From Cycas panzhihuaensis (lineage: Eukaryota > Cycadophyta): 64,000 bases of DNA. This document shows, piece after piece, positions 1-10,400 of the stretch. The notes beneath the pieces were generated by a model. It searched no databases and was not told where the DNA came from. It saw nothing but the letters and a program-made list of their open reading frames with translations. The translations under genes and the position numbers were made by a program. The stretch is taken from the NCBI GenBank assembly GCA_023213395.1, contig CM041465.1, forward strand, positions 34,293,741 through 34,357,740, read 5' to 3'. The number at the start of each line of letters is the position of its first letter. The first letter of the stretch is position 1.

Positions 1-1689
1 TAATTTGCTCAAGTTTTAGGGTGGATTTCTTAGAGTTTTTGAAGATTTTGAAGACTACTACTATTGTGACTAAAACATAGATTTTGAAAATACTTATGGG
101 TGAAATCAATGAAGAATTTTGATGTTGTGATTTCGTGTTCTATTGATATTCAAATGTTAATGGTCTAAGCTTCATTTTTTAGACTTTTATCAAAGTTTCA
201 AGCTTCAAACTTCTTCTAAATAGGTAAGGTCTTTCCTATTTAGTTTCTAGTTTATTTTACAGTACTTTGAAGGTTGTTTTTGCTTAGAAATTTCTCTTTC
301 CTTTGGATGATTGTTGCATTGGTTTTGCATTTATTTTGGGCTTTGAAATACTTATTGAAAGGCCATCCATTTATGGGGTTTATAAGGGTTAAACTAGAGT
401 GGAGCATGGTCATCTCTCCACTAGTTATTTAACTACCCCTTCCCATTTTTCAATAGCAGTTTGTATTTTAGAGAATTTATGACTCCTTTTAGTATTATTT
501 GGCTGTGCTCTAGCCTTTTTTGTTTGTTGGTACTCTTCTTTGATTTGTTTTAAAGGAAAGCATTTGAAAAGATTGATAAACTGAAAGGAAAATTATCATT
601 CTGAGGTAGATTATTGTAGTAGGAAAGAAGTTTCAATTATATAATTTTATGATTTACTTGATTTCATATTTAAGTTCACTTTTTTGTATCTTCAAAAGAA
701 AAGTTAAAAGTGATCAATTGCCAATGCATGTCTAATTTTTCAACTTGTCAAAGGTTCAAGAATCTTTTTAGAGTCTCTCTTACTCTAATCGTGATAGAAC
801 CTTTAAAGCTAGTACCCTATATGAGAGTTGTGGTTCAGATTTATTGTTTGCATGTAATCTCATAGGTCTAAAACATCATTTAAAAAACAACAATAATAGT
901 TGCATGTATGTAAAGTGATATCTTCAAGCTAGTTTTGTATGTTATTGATCTCTTTGAAAATTTGCATAAACAATCATATTTTGTATATTGCATCTTTTGA
1001 ATATATCTTTCTGTTCATTGTAATGTATACATATTGCATGTAGAAAGATAATTTCATATTTGCATTTGCATCTTTCATCTTTAAAATACAAAAGGAAAAA
1101 AGATATTAAAAACATATTGCATACATCTATTTTTAGCTTGTTTCCTTTCGATTGTTGATTAAAAATAGATTAGGCCTTTTAGTTTCATTGATTGCCTAGA
1201 TTAATTTTGTTTTCTTTATTTTATTTTGTAAAAAAAGAAACATACAAAACACATAAAAAAAGGAAATACACATAAAAAAAAGAAGGAAGAATAAAATCAA
1301 AGGAAAGACAAAGAGATCATAAACAAGAAAAAGAAACTAAACAAGGAAAAACTAAAAGGTTGAAAAGATCAAAGGATAGGAGTCCCTATGAAGGATATTG
1401 AAAATATTGTTAGAGTAGTTCCAAAACTAGAACTTGTTTGCCCAGTTTTATAGGTTAGTGGATTCTACTATCCTTCTTTTTACATCCACGCTTTTTGTTA
1501 CATTCTACATCCACACTTTATTAGATGGTATAACTAGGTGAATACTCCTTCTTAGGGGTTAGGAAAAGGTGGTTACTTAGGTCTTCTTGAACTCCATATC
1601 TCCCAGTTTTAATCGAAATAAAGATGATACCTTAACAATTGAGGGATATTTAGTTTAGGTCCTCCCAATAATGTACCACATATCCCTAT
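1..1689. other. AT-rich sequence without recognised gene
   Basis: No coding region or known repeat was recognised. The stretch is AT-rich with no long open frame. A strongly A/purine-rich segment at about 1229-1375 follows a T-rich segment at 1195-1228, and the two could pair imperfectly. Within the purine stretch a short unit (ACACATAAAAAAA) is repeated. A local repeat (TACATCCAC) occurs near 1481 and 1505. It may be the inner part of relic K or older unrelated repeat DNA. Confidence 0.5.
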
Positions 1690-2428
1690 GAAAATAGGTT
1701 TAAAGTTAACAACTCTAGATGATGATGATGAGTGAGTTGATGGCACGATGTTCAAATAACTAGTCAGTAGTTTGATCCATTTCACTACTACTAGGCCTGA
1801 TATTTCTTTTATATTTAGTATGGTATTAAAGTTTGTGGTTAAACCAAAGTAGAGCCATTGGAAAACAACAAAGAAGATCTTAAGATATTTGTAGGAGACA
1901 CTATAGTTTAGATTAGAGTTTAGCCAAAATGATAATTTTAGGTTAACTAGATATTTATATTTTGATTAGGCTACATGTGAGGATAGCAGAAGGTTCACTT
2001 CAAGTTATTGCTTTAATATGGGTTTTGATATTATTACTTGGAGTAGCAAGACACAACCCAATATTGCTTTATCATCTATTATGATAGAATATAAAGATAC
2101 TATTATAACTCCTTATAAATCCATCTAGTTGAGGTAGGAGCTTGGTGATTTAGGATTATATCAAGAGGAGATGACTATATTATACTCAGACAATCAAAGT
2201 ACTTTAAAGATTGCTAAAAATCTAGTTTTCTATGCATACATGAAACACATTAAGATTCAACATCATTTCATCAAGGAATAGATCTAGAATGAAGAGGTTG
2301 AGCTTATATATACACTAATAGAGGAGCACATTATTGATATTTTCACTGAACCTTTATCCAAGAATAAGTTTGATAAATTTAGATTTAATATTAGTATTAA
2401 AGCCAATGATATGGACATTAAGGGGGAG
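1690..2428 (+). pseudogene. Copia relic K: end of reverse transcriptase and RNase H
   Basis: This is the last part of a Ty1/Copia pol. RNase H removes the RNA template during reverse transcription. In broken frames one can read a Copia-type segment around TTTRPDISF (about 1780), then ITWSSKT (about 2037), and the RNase H core DNQSTLKIAKN near 2190 followed by KHIKIQHHFIKE. The final motif IIDIFTEPLS lies near 2335. A polypurine tract and an LTR start follow directly, which fixes orientation. Many stops and frameshifts show old decay. The gag, integrase and first half of RT are not visible in the window and may lie to the left. Confidence 0.75.
2419..2428 (+). promoter_or_regulatory. Polypurine tract of Copia relic K
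   Basis: TAAGGGGGAG sits directly before a TGTTAG LTR start. This is the usual plus-strand priming site of LTR elements and marks the 3' end of the internal region of K. Confidence 0.7.
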
Positions 2429-2640
2429 TGTTAGGTTAATGTTCATATGTGGATGAAATAGAGTAGGTGAGTTATGGGATTTATAAAGTCCTAAATAGAC
2501 TTGTGTCACATATCAAGGCATTGTATTATGTATAAGGGAATTCAATGAATGGGTTCTTAATAGATAAAGTTTATTATTAAAATTAGACCAATTCTATTTA
2601 AAAAACCTATGTCTTTATGTATAGTTTGGTTTCGTATCTT
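2429..2640 (+). repeat. 3' LTR of Copia relic K
   Basis: The LTR starts with TGTTAGGTTAATG right after the polypurine tract. Its end is not clear; Copia coding of relic B becomes readable from about 2650, so the LTR is about 210 bases or slightly longer. No second copy of this LTR is in the window. Confidence 0.5.
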
Positions 2641-2649
2641 GATCATAAA

Positions 2650-3310
2650 TTTACATTTTTAAGATACAAGATTCTAAAAAAGTCTATCAAACTCAAATCT
2701 ATATACCAAAATTGTAAAAAGTTTAATTGTGATAATTATTCTTTATGTTGATGATCTCATCTATATAAGAATAATAATAAAATATTCTAGCAATTCAAGA
2801 ATTGAATGAAATAAAAAATTTAAAATCATGAATTTGGGACAACTATATTATTTTCTTGGCATGAAATTTTAGCAAAGTGAAAGTGACATGCATATGTCAT
2901 AAAATAAATATGCCATGGACATTTTAAAGAAATTTAACATGAGTGATTATAATCCAAGTTCTACTCCTATTGAACTTAGGTTAAAGGTAAGTGAAAATAA
3001 AGATTTTATTTTAATTGATCCTACTTTATATCATTAATTGAGATGAAACTTGATTTACTTGATAAATTCTCAACCAAACATCGCATATGTAGTGAATTTA
3101 ACTTCAATATCCATGACAGAACCAAAATAAAAACATTAAGAAGTAGCAAAAAGAATTTTGAGATATATTAAAGGAATACTAAATTATGGAGTGTAGTATA
3201 GTTCTCAAAGACCTGTATCAACCTCTATATGAATTGACAATTATTTTCTGTGCTAATCAAAATATAATTTAGATGACCAAGAATCCAATAATACACAACA
3301 TAATAAAATA
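2650..3310 (+). pseudogene. Copia relic B, left part: RT and start of RNase H
   Basis: The reverse transcriptase catalytic region ILYVDDLIYI is readable at about 2730-2760, followed by MNLGQLYYFLGMKF, MDILKKFNMSDY and AKRILRYIKGILNYG in changing frames with stops. The end reads into the RNase H segment MTKNPIIHN and is cut at 3310 by insertion of element A. The reading resumes with KHIDIKHYYI at 18455, after A. Part of RNase H (the region around the usual SDWAG motif) is missing, so B had an internal deletion. The family is Ty1/Copia. Confidence 0.8.
3306..3310. repeat. Target site duplication of element A (left)
   Basis: AAATA here matches AAACA at 18451-18455 with one difference. Removing element A and one duplicate restores a continuous RNase H reading in relic B (HNIIKHIDIKHY). 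This supports a genuine insertion event and not an assembly join. Confidence 0.75.
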
Positions 3311-3749
3311 TGTTAGAATGTTAATGTAATCTTTTAAAGTTCATATTTTAGTCACATGTCTAAATGTATATTTAAGTTATCCTAATGTTTAAACTTTAAT
3401 GTTTGTTAATTAACTTATGTGAAAGGTCGCTGAAATGCGGAATTACATTTCAACGAACCTTTTGTTATATAAATTTATCTCCTAGATTCAAGGAGTGGGT
3501 TCTACGAATCTAGGAGGGTTGTCTGTATGCCTTTTCAAAGGCTGGTTTAGGTGATTAGGTGGTTTACCTTTTTGGTTTTCTGTTTACCGCTATTCTTAAT
3601 AAAATTAGAACTTTAGGAGGTGGTTTTTCTTCCCCAGAAGGGGTTTTCCACCTGGCAACCTGGTGTACATGTGCAGTATTATCTTATTACCTATGTTTTC
3701 TTATTTTATGATTCTGTGATTACATTGTGCATGTGCCCTACTTCCAACA
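3311..3749 (+). repeat. 5' LTR of element A
   Basis: It starts TGTTAGAATG and ends CCAACA just before the primer-binding site. It is collinear with 18013-18450 and, in reverse orientation, with the LTRs of element C. It contains a short inverted pair CTCCTAGATTC / GAATCTAGGAG near 3480-3518. The LTR would hold the element promoter and poly(A) signals. Confidence 0.9.
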
Positions 3750-3763
3750 TGGTATCAGAGCTT
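3750..3763 (+). promoter_or_regulatory. Primer-binding site of element A (tRNA-iMet)
   Basis: TGGTATCAGAGCTT follows the 5' LTR directly. TGGTATCAGAGC is the standard plant Copia site complementary to the 3' end of initiator tRNA-Met, where minus-strand DNA synthesis begins. Confidence 0.9.
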
Positions 3764-3767
3764 CATT

Positions 3768-4715
3768 TTAACCACTTTCACTTCCTAAATTAAGCCCCCC
3801 ATTCTCATCAAGTTTATTATTCATTACTTCATCTTCTGGACTATCATCCTCATTTTCATTCTCCCCTGTGCCCTCCACCACATCCACTAGTTCCTCTTCA
3901 TCTTCACTTCCTTCCTCATACACCACAGTTAGCTCAAATGCAGAAGCTCCATCTCCTTCCTTTGTTAAAATCTGGGCCATGATTAGGTCTAAACACCCAG
4001 ATAGTTAAAGGCTAGGTCGAAAGATTGAAACTCTGGACTCTATCATCTGGTATAAGGCATTGAGTATAGTGAGGGCAGAAGCTTCTGACATTATATAATT
4101 AGCATGTTGTAGAAGTAATACTCTTATCCACAGACTAACGTATTGTGCTCTAATTAGCCTTGATCTTATCTTGGACACCAAAATTTTAAGAAATTGAAGA
4201 GCATTGGTGGGACTAAGAGAAGAAACTGAGTTCATCATCACCTTTTTATCTGAGACGGATAGGCACTACTCCAATAATAGATTGTCATCACTGTGCAATG
4301 CCTGTGTCAGTAAAATAATCAGAGAATCTGCATTAGGTGGTATTGAGCTAAAAGGTAATTTTCAGCCACTAGCGTCACAATCTTTCTCTTCCTCTAGAAT
4401 CCCCAAAGCCATGAGTTTTTCCTCTATTGTTGGCTCATGAATATCATCCTACACCACTGTTGGATGTTCCTTAGCATCCACTTGTTCCAATCCATCTATT
4501 CTCATATGATCAATATCAACACCATTTACTATTTCCTCAAGATTAGAACTTGCTGTATGCTTATTTCTTGGCTTCTTCTTGTGTATTTCATCATCTAGAG
4601 TCTCTAGTCTTGCTATTGGAAGGATGCCATCTTCTACATTATCAAGTCCTAGTGTAGTGACTTCTGTCTGCTAACCTTTAACTTTGACAGAACACCTAGA
4701 TTGTGATTCAGACAT
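3768..4715 (-). pseudogene. UTP5: Captured UTP5/WDR43 C-terminus (Utp12 domain), antisense in element A
   Basis: UTP5/WDR43 proteins act in the t-UTP/UTP-A complex of the nucleolar small-subunit processome. Read on the minus strand from an ATG at 4715 to a TAA at 3768, this is one frame of 315 codons with five premature stops and no frameshift. Around residues 130-240 it reads as a Utp12 domain, with the motifs TQALHSDDNLLLE, LQFLKILVSKIRSR, LWIRVLLLQHANYI and LYQMIESRVSIF in the family order. An acidic tail follows (VYEEGSEDEEELVDVVEG), as in WDR43. The WD40 repeats are absent. No intron interrupts about 950 bases, consistent with capture from mRNA. The stop codon lies five bases from the primer-binding site. 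Identity rests on motif recognition; assignment to UTP5 over other Utp12 proteins rests on the acidic tail. Confidence 0.82.
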
Positions 4716-5040
4716 CGATCAAGGATAGACCAAGGTGCCAACCATGAGTAAACCACGATTTTGGCAGAGAGGTGGACTTGGAAATCTATTTCTGTTATAA
4801 GAAGGATGGTTGCTCCTTCTATCCAGACCTACAAGAAGACACACAACAATCATAGATCTTCATCATCGATTTTGACCTGCAAGAAGAGGAACAACCAGAC
4901 GAGGAGCAAGAAAGAGGAATGATAGAGACTGGATGACACCCTCCGTTTGCCCGTTCTCTAGAATGTCTTCGCTTGCATCACCCTGCCACTAGAGAAACAG
5001 TGATCGCCGTTGCCATGATGAGGAGTAACAGGTAGGGTTT
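4716..5040 (-). other. Antisense leader upstream of the cargo in element A
   Basis: On the minus strand this segment begins GAAACCCTACCTGT (5035 downward), then an ATG followed by GCAACGGCGATCACTG. A similar string, GAAACCCTACCTGT then ATGGTAGCGGC, stands at 15306-15340 in element C in the corresponding place. The rest, up to the ATG of the UTP5-like frame, shows no recognised domain and has stops. It may be the 5' untranslated region or first exon of an antisense transcript. No splice sites were assigned. Confidence 0.5.
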
Positions 5041-5345
5041 CTAACCTACCCCCCCTCCCCCCCCCTCTTGGATTTCATCATTTTTTTTTATTTTGATTTT
5101 CTTTGTTGAATCAAAATCTCCTGTCGGGCCTACCCATTTCACCTTTTATTTATTTTTTTATATTTCGATTTAATAAAATAAAACCCCCCCGTTTTATCAT
5201 ACTTTGATTTAAATAGAAAATTATACCTCCCCTCCTTTAGCAAATTTTGATTTAAATAAAACATAAGCCCCCTCCTCCCTTATTACATTTCAATTTTATT
5301 TTAATCCCCCCTTATTAAACCCTCCTTAATCACACTTATAATTTA
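5041..5345 (+). repeat. C-run minisatellite in the leader of element A
   Basis: The segment has repeated blocks of 5-9 C residues, each followed by an AT-rich motif close to TTTTATCATACTTTGATTTAAATA. About five degenerate units of roughly 40-60 bases are visible. A longer version lies at 14840-15200 in element C on the opposite strand, so the array belongs to the family. It sits between the antisense leader and gag. Confidence 0.65.
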
Positions 5346-6212
5346 GCTAACATTTATTTATGGATTCATTATAAAAGATACCAATCAATATACCAAAAGC
5401 AACAATCATAACTAAACAAAAATGGTCTCATGCCTAATAAATATACATAGCTAACTCATGTAATTAATGGAATATGAAATAACTAAAAAGGAAAGGAATA
5501 CAACTCTTTAATTAATAATAAAAGTAAATTTAAATATGAAGGTATCTATATTGACTATTCTAGTTGTTTGATATATCTCTAAATGTATTAGTCCAAATGT
5601 TCTTGTAAGACCTACTCACAAATAAAGGCAAAGATGGTAAGATGACTTGCATGTTTTTTCATAAACAAATAGAAGTTTATACATAAGATTTAGGAATAAA
5701 GTCTATCCATAACTACTAGTAAAATTTGGGGTTGGCCCTATAGGAATTTAGCAACCACTAGAAATAAAAAAAGTGGTGATTATTAATTTTTGAGCTATCC
5801 TTTTATATTAAAATTATTGAGCTTGGAAGGATTTTTATTTCACACATTTTTTTTGAAGTTCAATTTATGGATATCAATAAACCTTTTTTTTAGCTAACAT
5901 TTATTTTTAAGGGGGACTTTTCATTTGTTCATTTTTTTTAGAGTAAGGAAAACTAATTTGTTTATCAAAGGGGGACTATTTATCAAAGAGGATTGTTTAT
6001 CAAAAGGGATTGCTTAAGGCAATGTTTTAAGAAGTTGTTTATTTATTCATCTGTCTACAAACATATGATTTTTTTCTTAAATACAACTAATGCATACTAG
6101 AATACCTTCTTGAATTATATCTGTTAACATGATTAGTACTTTTACTAAGTGATTATTTTTCCAATCACCTTCATAACTCCTCAATCTACAATCAAACCTC
6201 ATCACTCTTAAT
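5346..6212 (+). repeat. AT-rich leader of element A with G-run repeats
   Basis: No gene is visible. At about 5908-6015 a second short repeat occurs with units close to TTTATCAAAGGGGGACTAT; some copies are degenerate (AAGAGGATTG, AAAAGGGATTG). The unit resembles the polypurine tracts of the same element near 17946 and 18003. A matching array lies at 14255-14470 in element C. The remainder is AT-rich and unassigned. Confidence 0.5.
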
Positions 6213-7290
6213 ATGGCATTAATGCCAGGGACAACCACCTGCGTTCTAATTCCAGTATTAACCGTCTCAAACTATGCTGACTAGAGGAATCACATATCCC
6301 ATCAGTTCAAACAGTAAAAGTTATGGAGATATGTGATAGGTAAATTTTAAAAATAAAAAATAGATGCTACAAAGTGTTATATGGTATATCTGATGAACTT
6401 AGATGCCACCTTAGGCACCATATTAAACTCACTCTCACCAGAAATCAGTTGGCAGTTTTCTGAAACATATGGCTTAGCCACTATCTGGAAAACCTTGTAA
6501 GAAAAATATGACAAGGTTGATACACATCAAGTGGCTGTCTTAAAACAATAATTGTATGACCTTACTTTTGATGATTTTTTTAATGTTAAAGATTTTTTAA
6601 GTAAAATTTAATTAATTAATAAAGATCTAGATACCTGCATCAAATCTAAAACCAAAGAAGGTGATGTTGAAAAAATAACTACACATGTTAAAGACGATGA
6701 TACGCTCGTATGTCTTGCAGTAAATAAATTACCAAAATATTTTAATCTCTACAAAACTGGTAGACAACAAGCTGGTGATCCTCCTATAATATTCAATCAG
6801 TTGACAAACCAACTGATTGAATATCAGACAATGTTAATCCAAACAGGCATCTTAAAAGATCCTTCATAGTCTTTGTTTTCCAAAACTAAGTTACAATTTA
6901 AGAACAAACAACAGAACAATTTTCACAATAATCCAAAATTTTAAAAACCTCATAGAGGTTCACCATCCAATTCACAAAACAATGTAAAATATTCTGGTCC
7001 AACTAAATACCAGAATACTTGTAATTAGTTCTTTCATAATAGAAATAATGCAACTTCTTCTCAGAACACTAGTTGTGCCTATTGCCATAAAAAAGGCAAT
7101 ACTATTTATATCTTAAGAAGTAGAATAGCTTCGGAAGCATGGAAAGCTTCTAAGGGATTGCAAAATAGATCTTAATCCCATTCTCAATCCCATTTTCAAT
7201 CCCATTCTCAATCACGACACCAAAATCGTCAATCTCATAATCGCTCTTTAGTAGCAACAACTTCTGCATTTGTTGCCCCTTCAAATCAAC
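6213..7290 (+). pseudogene. Copia gag of element A
   Basis: Gag forms the particle and binds RNA. The frame starts at an ATG at 6213 and has the N-terminal motif VLTVSNYAD early, then a central gag region with DKVDTHQVAVL, KSKTKEGDVEKITTHV and FNQLTNQLIEYQTMLIQTG. The zinc knuckle reads CAYCHKKGNTIYILR at about 7076, where the H of the CCHC has become N and the last C has become R; element C keeps an intact knuckle. A 12-base unit (CCCATTCTCAAT) repeats three times at 7178-7215. Stops occur in frame, and a frameshift lies in or near the knuckle region. Confidence 0.85.
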
Positions 7291-7547
7291 CACCACGGTG
7301 GATCCTTGACTCTGGTGCATCCCATCATATGACTGGACACCAGAAAAATTTAACCACTTATCAATGTGATAAGAACTTTGAAGAAGAGATTTCTTTCGGA
7401 AGTGGTAATCAACTTAAAGTCAAAGGATCATGTGATGTTATCTTAAAAGATGGTTCAATCAAGGACGTCTTTTACGTACCTGGTTTGTTACCAAACCTAC
7501 TATCTGTCTATCAAATCTACCAAAAAGACCTTATCATCGAATTCTAG
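7291..7547 (+). pseudogene. Copia aspartic protease of element A
   Basis: The protease cuts Gag-Pol into its parts. The active site reads WILDSGASHHMTGH at about 7300-7342, with the D-S-G triad kept. The reading continues openly through SFGSGNQLKVKGS and DGSIKDVFYVPGLLPNLLS to a stop at 7545. The open stretch 7329-7547 codes 72 residues after the active site. It is part of the fused Gag-Pol frame, so it has no start codon of its own. Confidence 0.85.
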
Positions 7548-7639
7548 AAAAGTAAATTTATCATTAAGGAACCATTAAACAAATTCAGACGTATTGCCTC
7601 AGGACCTGTTGATCATAACACAGGTCTCTATAGTCTAAC

Positions 7640-8560
7640 AAGTCTTTAAAATAACAAAACAAAATCTTTTAATGCCTTTATTACCAAATTTGACCCAGTC
7701 AACAAACTTTGGCATGCAAGATTTAGCAATATAAGTTATGGAAAACTATAATATTTAAAGAAGCATGAAATAGTTCATGGTCTACCACTCTTAAACACTA
7801 TTTATGGTGTTTATGAAGCTTGCGTGACAGATAAATAACACATGGATCCATTTCCACATAAAACTCAATTCATAGCAACTGCTCCACTTGAACTTGTCCA
7901 CTTTGACATATGTGGACCCTTTCATGTAACATCATACTCAGGTTCTCGTTATTTTATTATATTTATAGATGATTATTCAAGAAAATGTTGGGTTTACATG
8001 CTTAAAATATGTAGTCAAGTGTTTGACATTTTCGTTGAATATAAAACATTAGTTGAAAATCAATCAAATTCAAAAATCAAAATATTTCGATCTGATAATG
8101 CTAAGGAATATTTAAGTGAAAAATTCACTTCTTTCTACAAATCACATAGAATTCAGTTCTAACATTCCGTTGTATACACATCTCAATAAAATGGTATTGC
8201 TAAACACAAAAACTGTACTCTTATTAAGATGACTTGTTGCATGTTACACGTAGAATCTAGATTTAAAATTATGGGTAGAAGCAATTAACTATTCTAATTA
8301 TTTATTAAATAGTTTGCCTAGTAAATGTCTATAAAATATTACTCTAGAACAAAAATGGTCTGGAAGAAAACCATCTGTCAATCATTTACGAATCTTTGGA
8401 AGTATTGCGTGGGGACACATCCCTTATGAAAAACGTAAAAAATTAGACAAAAAAGATAAAAAATACATCTTCATTAGATACAACGAAGAGAGTAAAGCTT
8501 ATCGACTCTTAGATCTAGTCATGTATCAAATTTCTATTTTACGTTATTTAATATTTGATG
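7640..8560 (+). pseudogene. Copia integrase of element A
   Basis: Integrase joins the DNA copy into the genome. The GAG-pre-integrase zinc segment is read as LWHARFSNISYGKL near 7708-7750. The core includes LVHFDICGPFHVTSYSGSRYF at about 7890-7950 (D of the D,D-35-E triad), YFIIFIDDYSRK, and FRSDNAKEYL at 8090-8110 (second D). The stretch 7842-8162 is open for 106 residues. After 8162 stops and frameshifts accumulate through the third acidic residue region and the C-terminus up to SKAYRLLD near 8500. Confidence 0.85.
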
Positions 8561-9002
8561 AAGAAGTATCTTCTTCAACATCTACTTATGTAGAACTTCT
8601 TGTTGAAAGTTTGTTAACCAACACCTATTTGGTTGACCCCTCTAATAAATAAGCTGATACAAAGGTTATAGAATCTTTATCAACTCAAGTCCAAAATTGG
8701 ACTCTATTCGAACCTATTTAAATAGATCCTTCCCTTCAGGCTAGTTCATCAAATCAACCTGCATCTTCAGATATAGTTACTCATAAGAAACCTGTTTGGG
8801 CAATAAAAATGCTTGTTGATGCTAGATCTGATGTAGGTAATTCTACCAATACTAGACGCACACGTGCGCAAAAACTACATGCTGATTTTACCTTAATGGC
8901 AAAAATAATGGACAAGAATGATCCCAAAACATTTAAACAAGCTAACAATAATCATGTGTGGTAGGATGCTATGTAGATTGAATTTGATGCCTTAATTAAA
9001 AA
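8561..9002 (+). pseudogene. Integrase-RT linker of element A
   Basis: This segment joins integrase to reverse transcriptase and is serine/threonine-rich, as is usual in Copia (reading SSSNQPASSDIVTHKKPVW near 8745). It lines up with the open minus-strand frame 11419-11751 of element C. Two or more stops interrupt it. No catalytic domain is expected here. Confidence 0.7.
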
Positions 9003-9347
9003 TTCAACCTGGGATCTTGTTCCTCTCCCACTTGGGAAAAATATCGTCAACTGTAAATGGGTCTATAAGACAAAATATAACTTAATAGGCGCAGTTGAAA
9101 AATATAAAGCTCACCTTGTTGCAAAAGGATTTTCGCAAATAGATAGCATTGATTATAATGAAACCTTTGCCCCCGTTGCAAAGATGAACACAATCAAAAT
9201 AATTATTGCTCTTGCAGCCAAGTTTGGTTGGGAAATCCACCAAATGGATGTTAAGAGTGCTTTCTTGAATGGTGATATCAAAGAAGAGATCTATATGTCT
9301 CAGCCACCTGGATTTATTGAAAATGCTAATTTAGTTTACAAATTTAA
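9003..9347 (+). pseudogene. Copia reverse transcriptase of element A, first half
   Basis: The reading is open and well kept: STWDLVPLPLGKN, CKWVYKTKY, YKAHLVAKGFSQ, NETFAPVAKMNTIK, IHQMDVKSAFLNGDI and SQPPGFIENANLVYK. The D in QMDVKSAFLNG is the first catalytic aspartate. The frame is cut at 9347 by element C and resumes at 16844 with LKKFIYGLKQAPRAWYN. Bases 9343-9347 (TTTAA) are the left copy of C's target duplication; the right copy is CTTAA at 16844-16848. Confidence 0.9.
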
Positions 9348-9778
9348 TGTGAGAATATAGGCATATGTACAACGTTAACAGGATCTACAAATGTAAGTAA
9401 TAATAAGAAATAACACTGTACATATACACATTATTTTGACAGGTGGAAAACCCTTTATGGGGAAGAAAAAACACCTCCTAAATCTAAATTTATTAATAAA
9501 GAATTAAAACCATGATATAAAACTACTATCAACCAAAACCAGCCTTTAAATAGGCATTTGGACAGACCTCCTAGATTCTTGGAACCATCTTCATGAATCT
9601 AGGAGATGAATAAATACTAAGGAGGTTCATTGGAATGCAGTTCTGCATTTCAACGACCATCAACAAATTAATAAAATAAACCTAAGTTTAAAACATTATA
9701 ATCACTTAAATTATATATTAGACATGTGACTAAATAATAATATAAAGAAACATAAAGTTTACATTATATCATCTAACA
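9348..9778 (-). repeat. 3' LTR of element C
   Basis: On the plus strand it reads TGTGAGAATA ... CTAACA. It is the same length as 16413-16843 and very similar to it, and it is similar in reverse orientation to the LTRs of A. The plus-strand right end adjoins the polypurine tract at 9779. Confidence 0.9.
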
Positions 9779-9790
9779 TCCCCTTTAATG
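9779..9790 (-). promoter_or_regulatory. Polypurine tract of element C
   Basis: The minus strand reads CATTAAAGGGGA directly before the LTR start TGTTAG. A second purine run (CATCAAAGGGGGATCAC) lies near 9831-9847, as in element A, so the family has two polypurine-like runs about 50 bases apart. Confidence 0.75.
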
Positions 9791-10400
9791 TAAACTTTTA
9801 TATTAGAGAGGAAATAAGAGCTTCATTACGGTGATCCCCCTTTGATGGAGACTTCTTTTATCTGCAACAGATCTCTAAGGTTCAAGAATGTAACTTCAGT
9901 TAGAGACTTTGTAAGTATGCTAGCAATCTGTAAATCTGTTGGACAATAAGACAAATAAACAAGATTATTAGTAACTAAATTACGAATAAAATGCTGATGT
10001 AATTCAATATGCTTAGTCCTAGAATGAGAAACTAGATTTGTAGTTATAGCAATTACACCTTGATTATCAACTTTAATTTCAATTGAAGAGTTTAGAGATA
10101 GACCAATTTCATTTAGTAAAGATTTTAGCCAAATTGCTTCTTTACCAACTTCAACTAATGCTCGATATTTGGCTTCAGCCGTTGATAATGTTAGTACCTA
10201 CATTTTTTTGCTAGAATAAGTAATAGGTGAGGAATCTATAAAAAATATATAACCTGAAGTAGATTTACAATCATTTGAATCACCTACCCAATCTGAATCA
10301 GTATAACCTATTAAAGATAAAGGTTTGCTGCAAAAATTATAAGTTAGTCCATAAAAGACAGTATGCTTTATATAACGTAAGATACGTTTAACAGCTTTCC
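9791..10400 (-). pseudogene. Copia RNase H of element C
   Basis: On the minus strand the motifs occur in order: LSLIGYTDSDWVGD (about 10290-10330, with catalytic aspartates), STSGYIFFIDSSPIT, the A-L-VE-GKEAIWLKSLL segment, IEIKVDNQGVIAI with the conserved aspartate, and HSRTKHIELHQHFIRN. The end reads ILTKSLTEVTFLNL and KEVSIKGGSP beside the polypurine tract. A stop at 10198 separates the open frame 10198-10728 from the rest. Close counterpart of 17420-17965 in element A. Confidence 0.88.

Noticed and set aside
4204-4440. Plus-strand 78-codon frame across the UTP5-like cargo
   Set aside because: It is the complement of the minus-strand Utp12 coding sequence and carries no motif of its own.
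5041-5345. C-runs considered as sequencing artefacts
   Set aside because: The same array occurs independently in element C with its AT spacer motif conserved, so the pattern is real, although exact run lengths may be unreliable.
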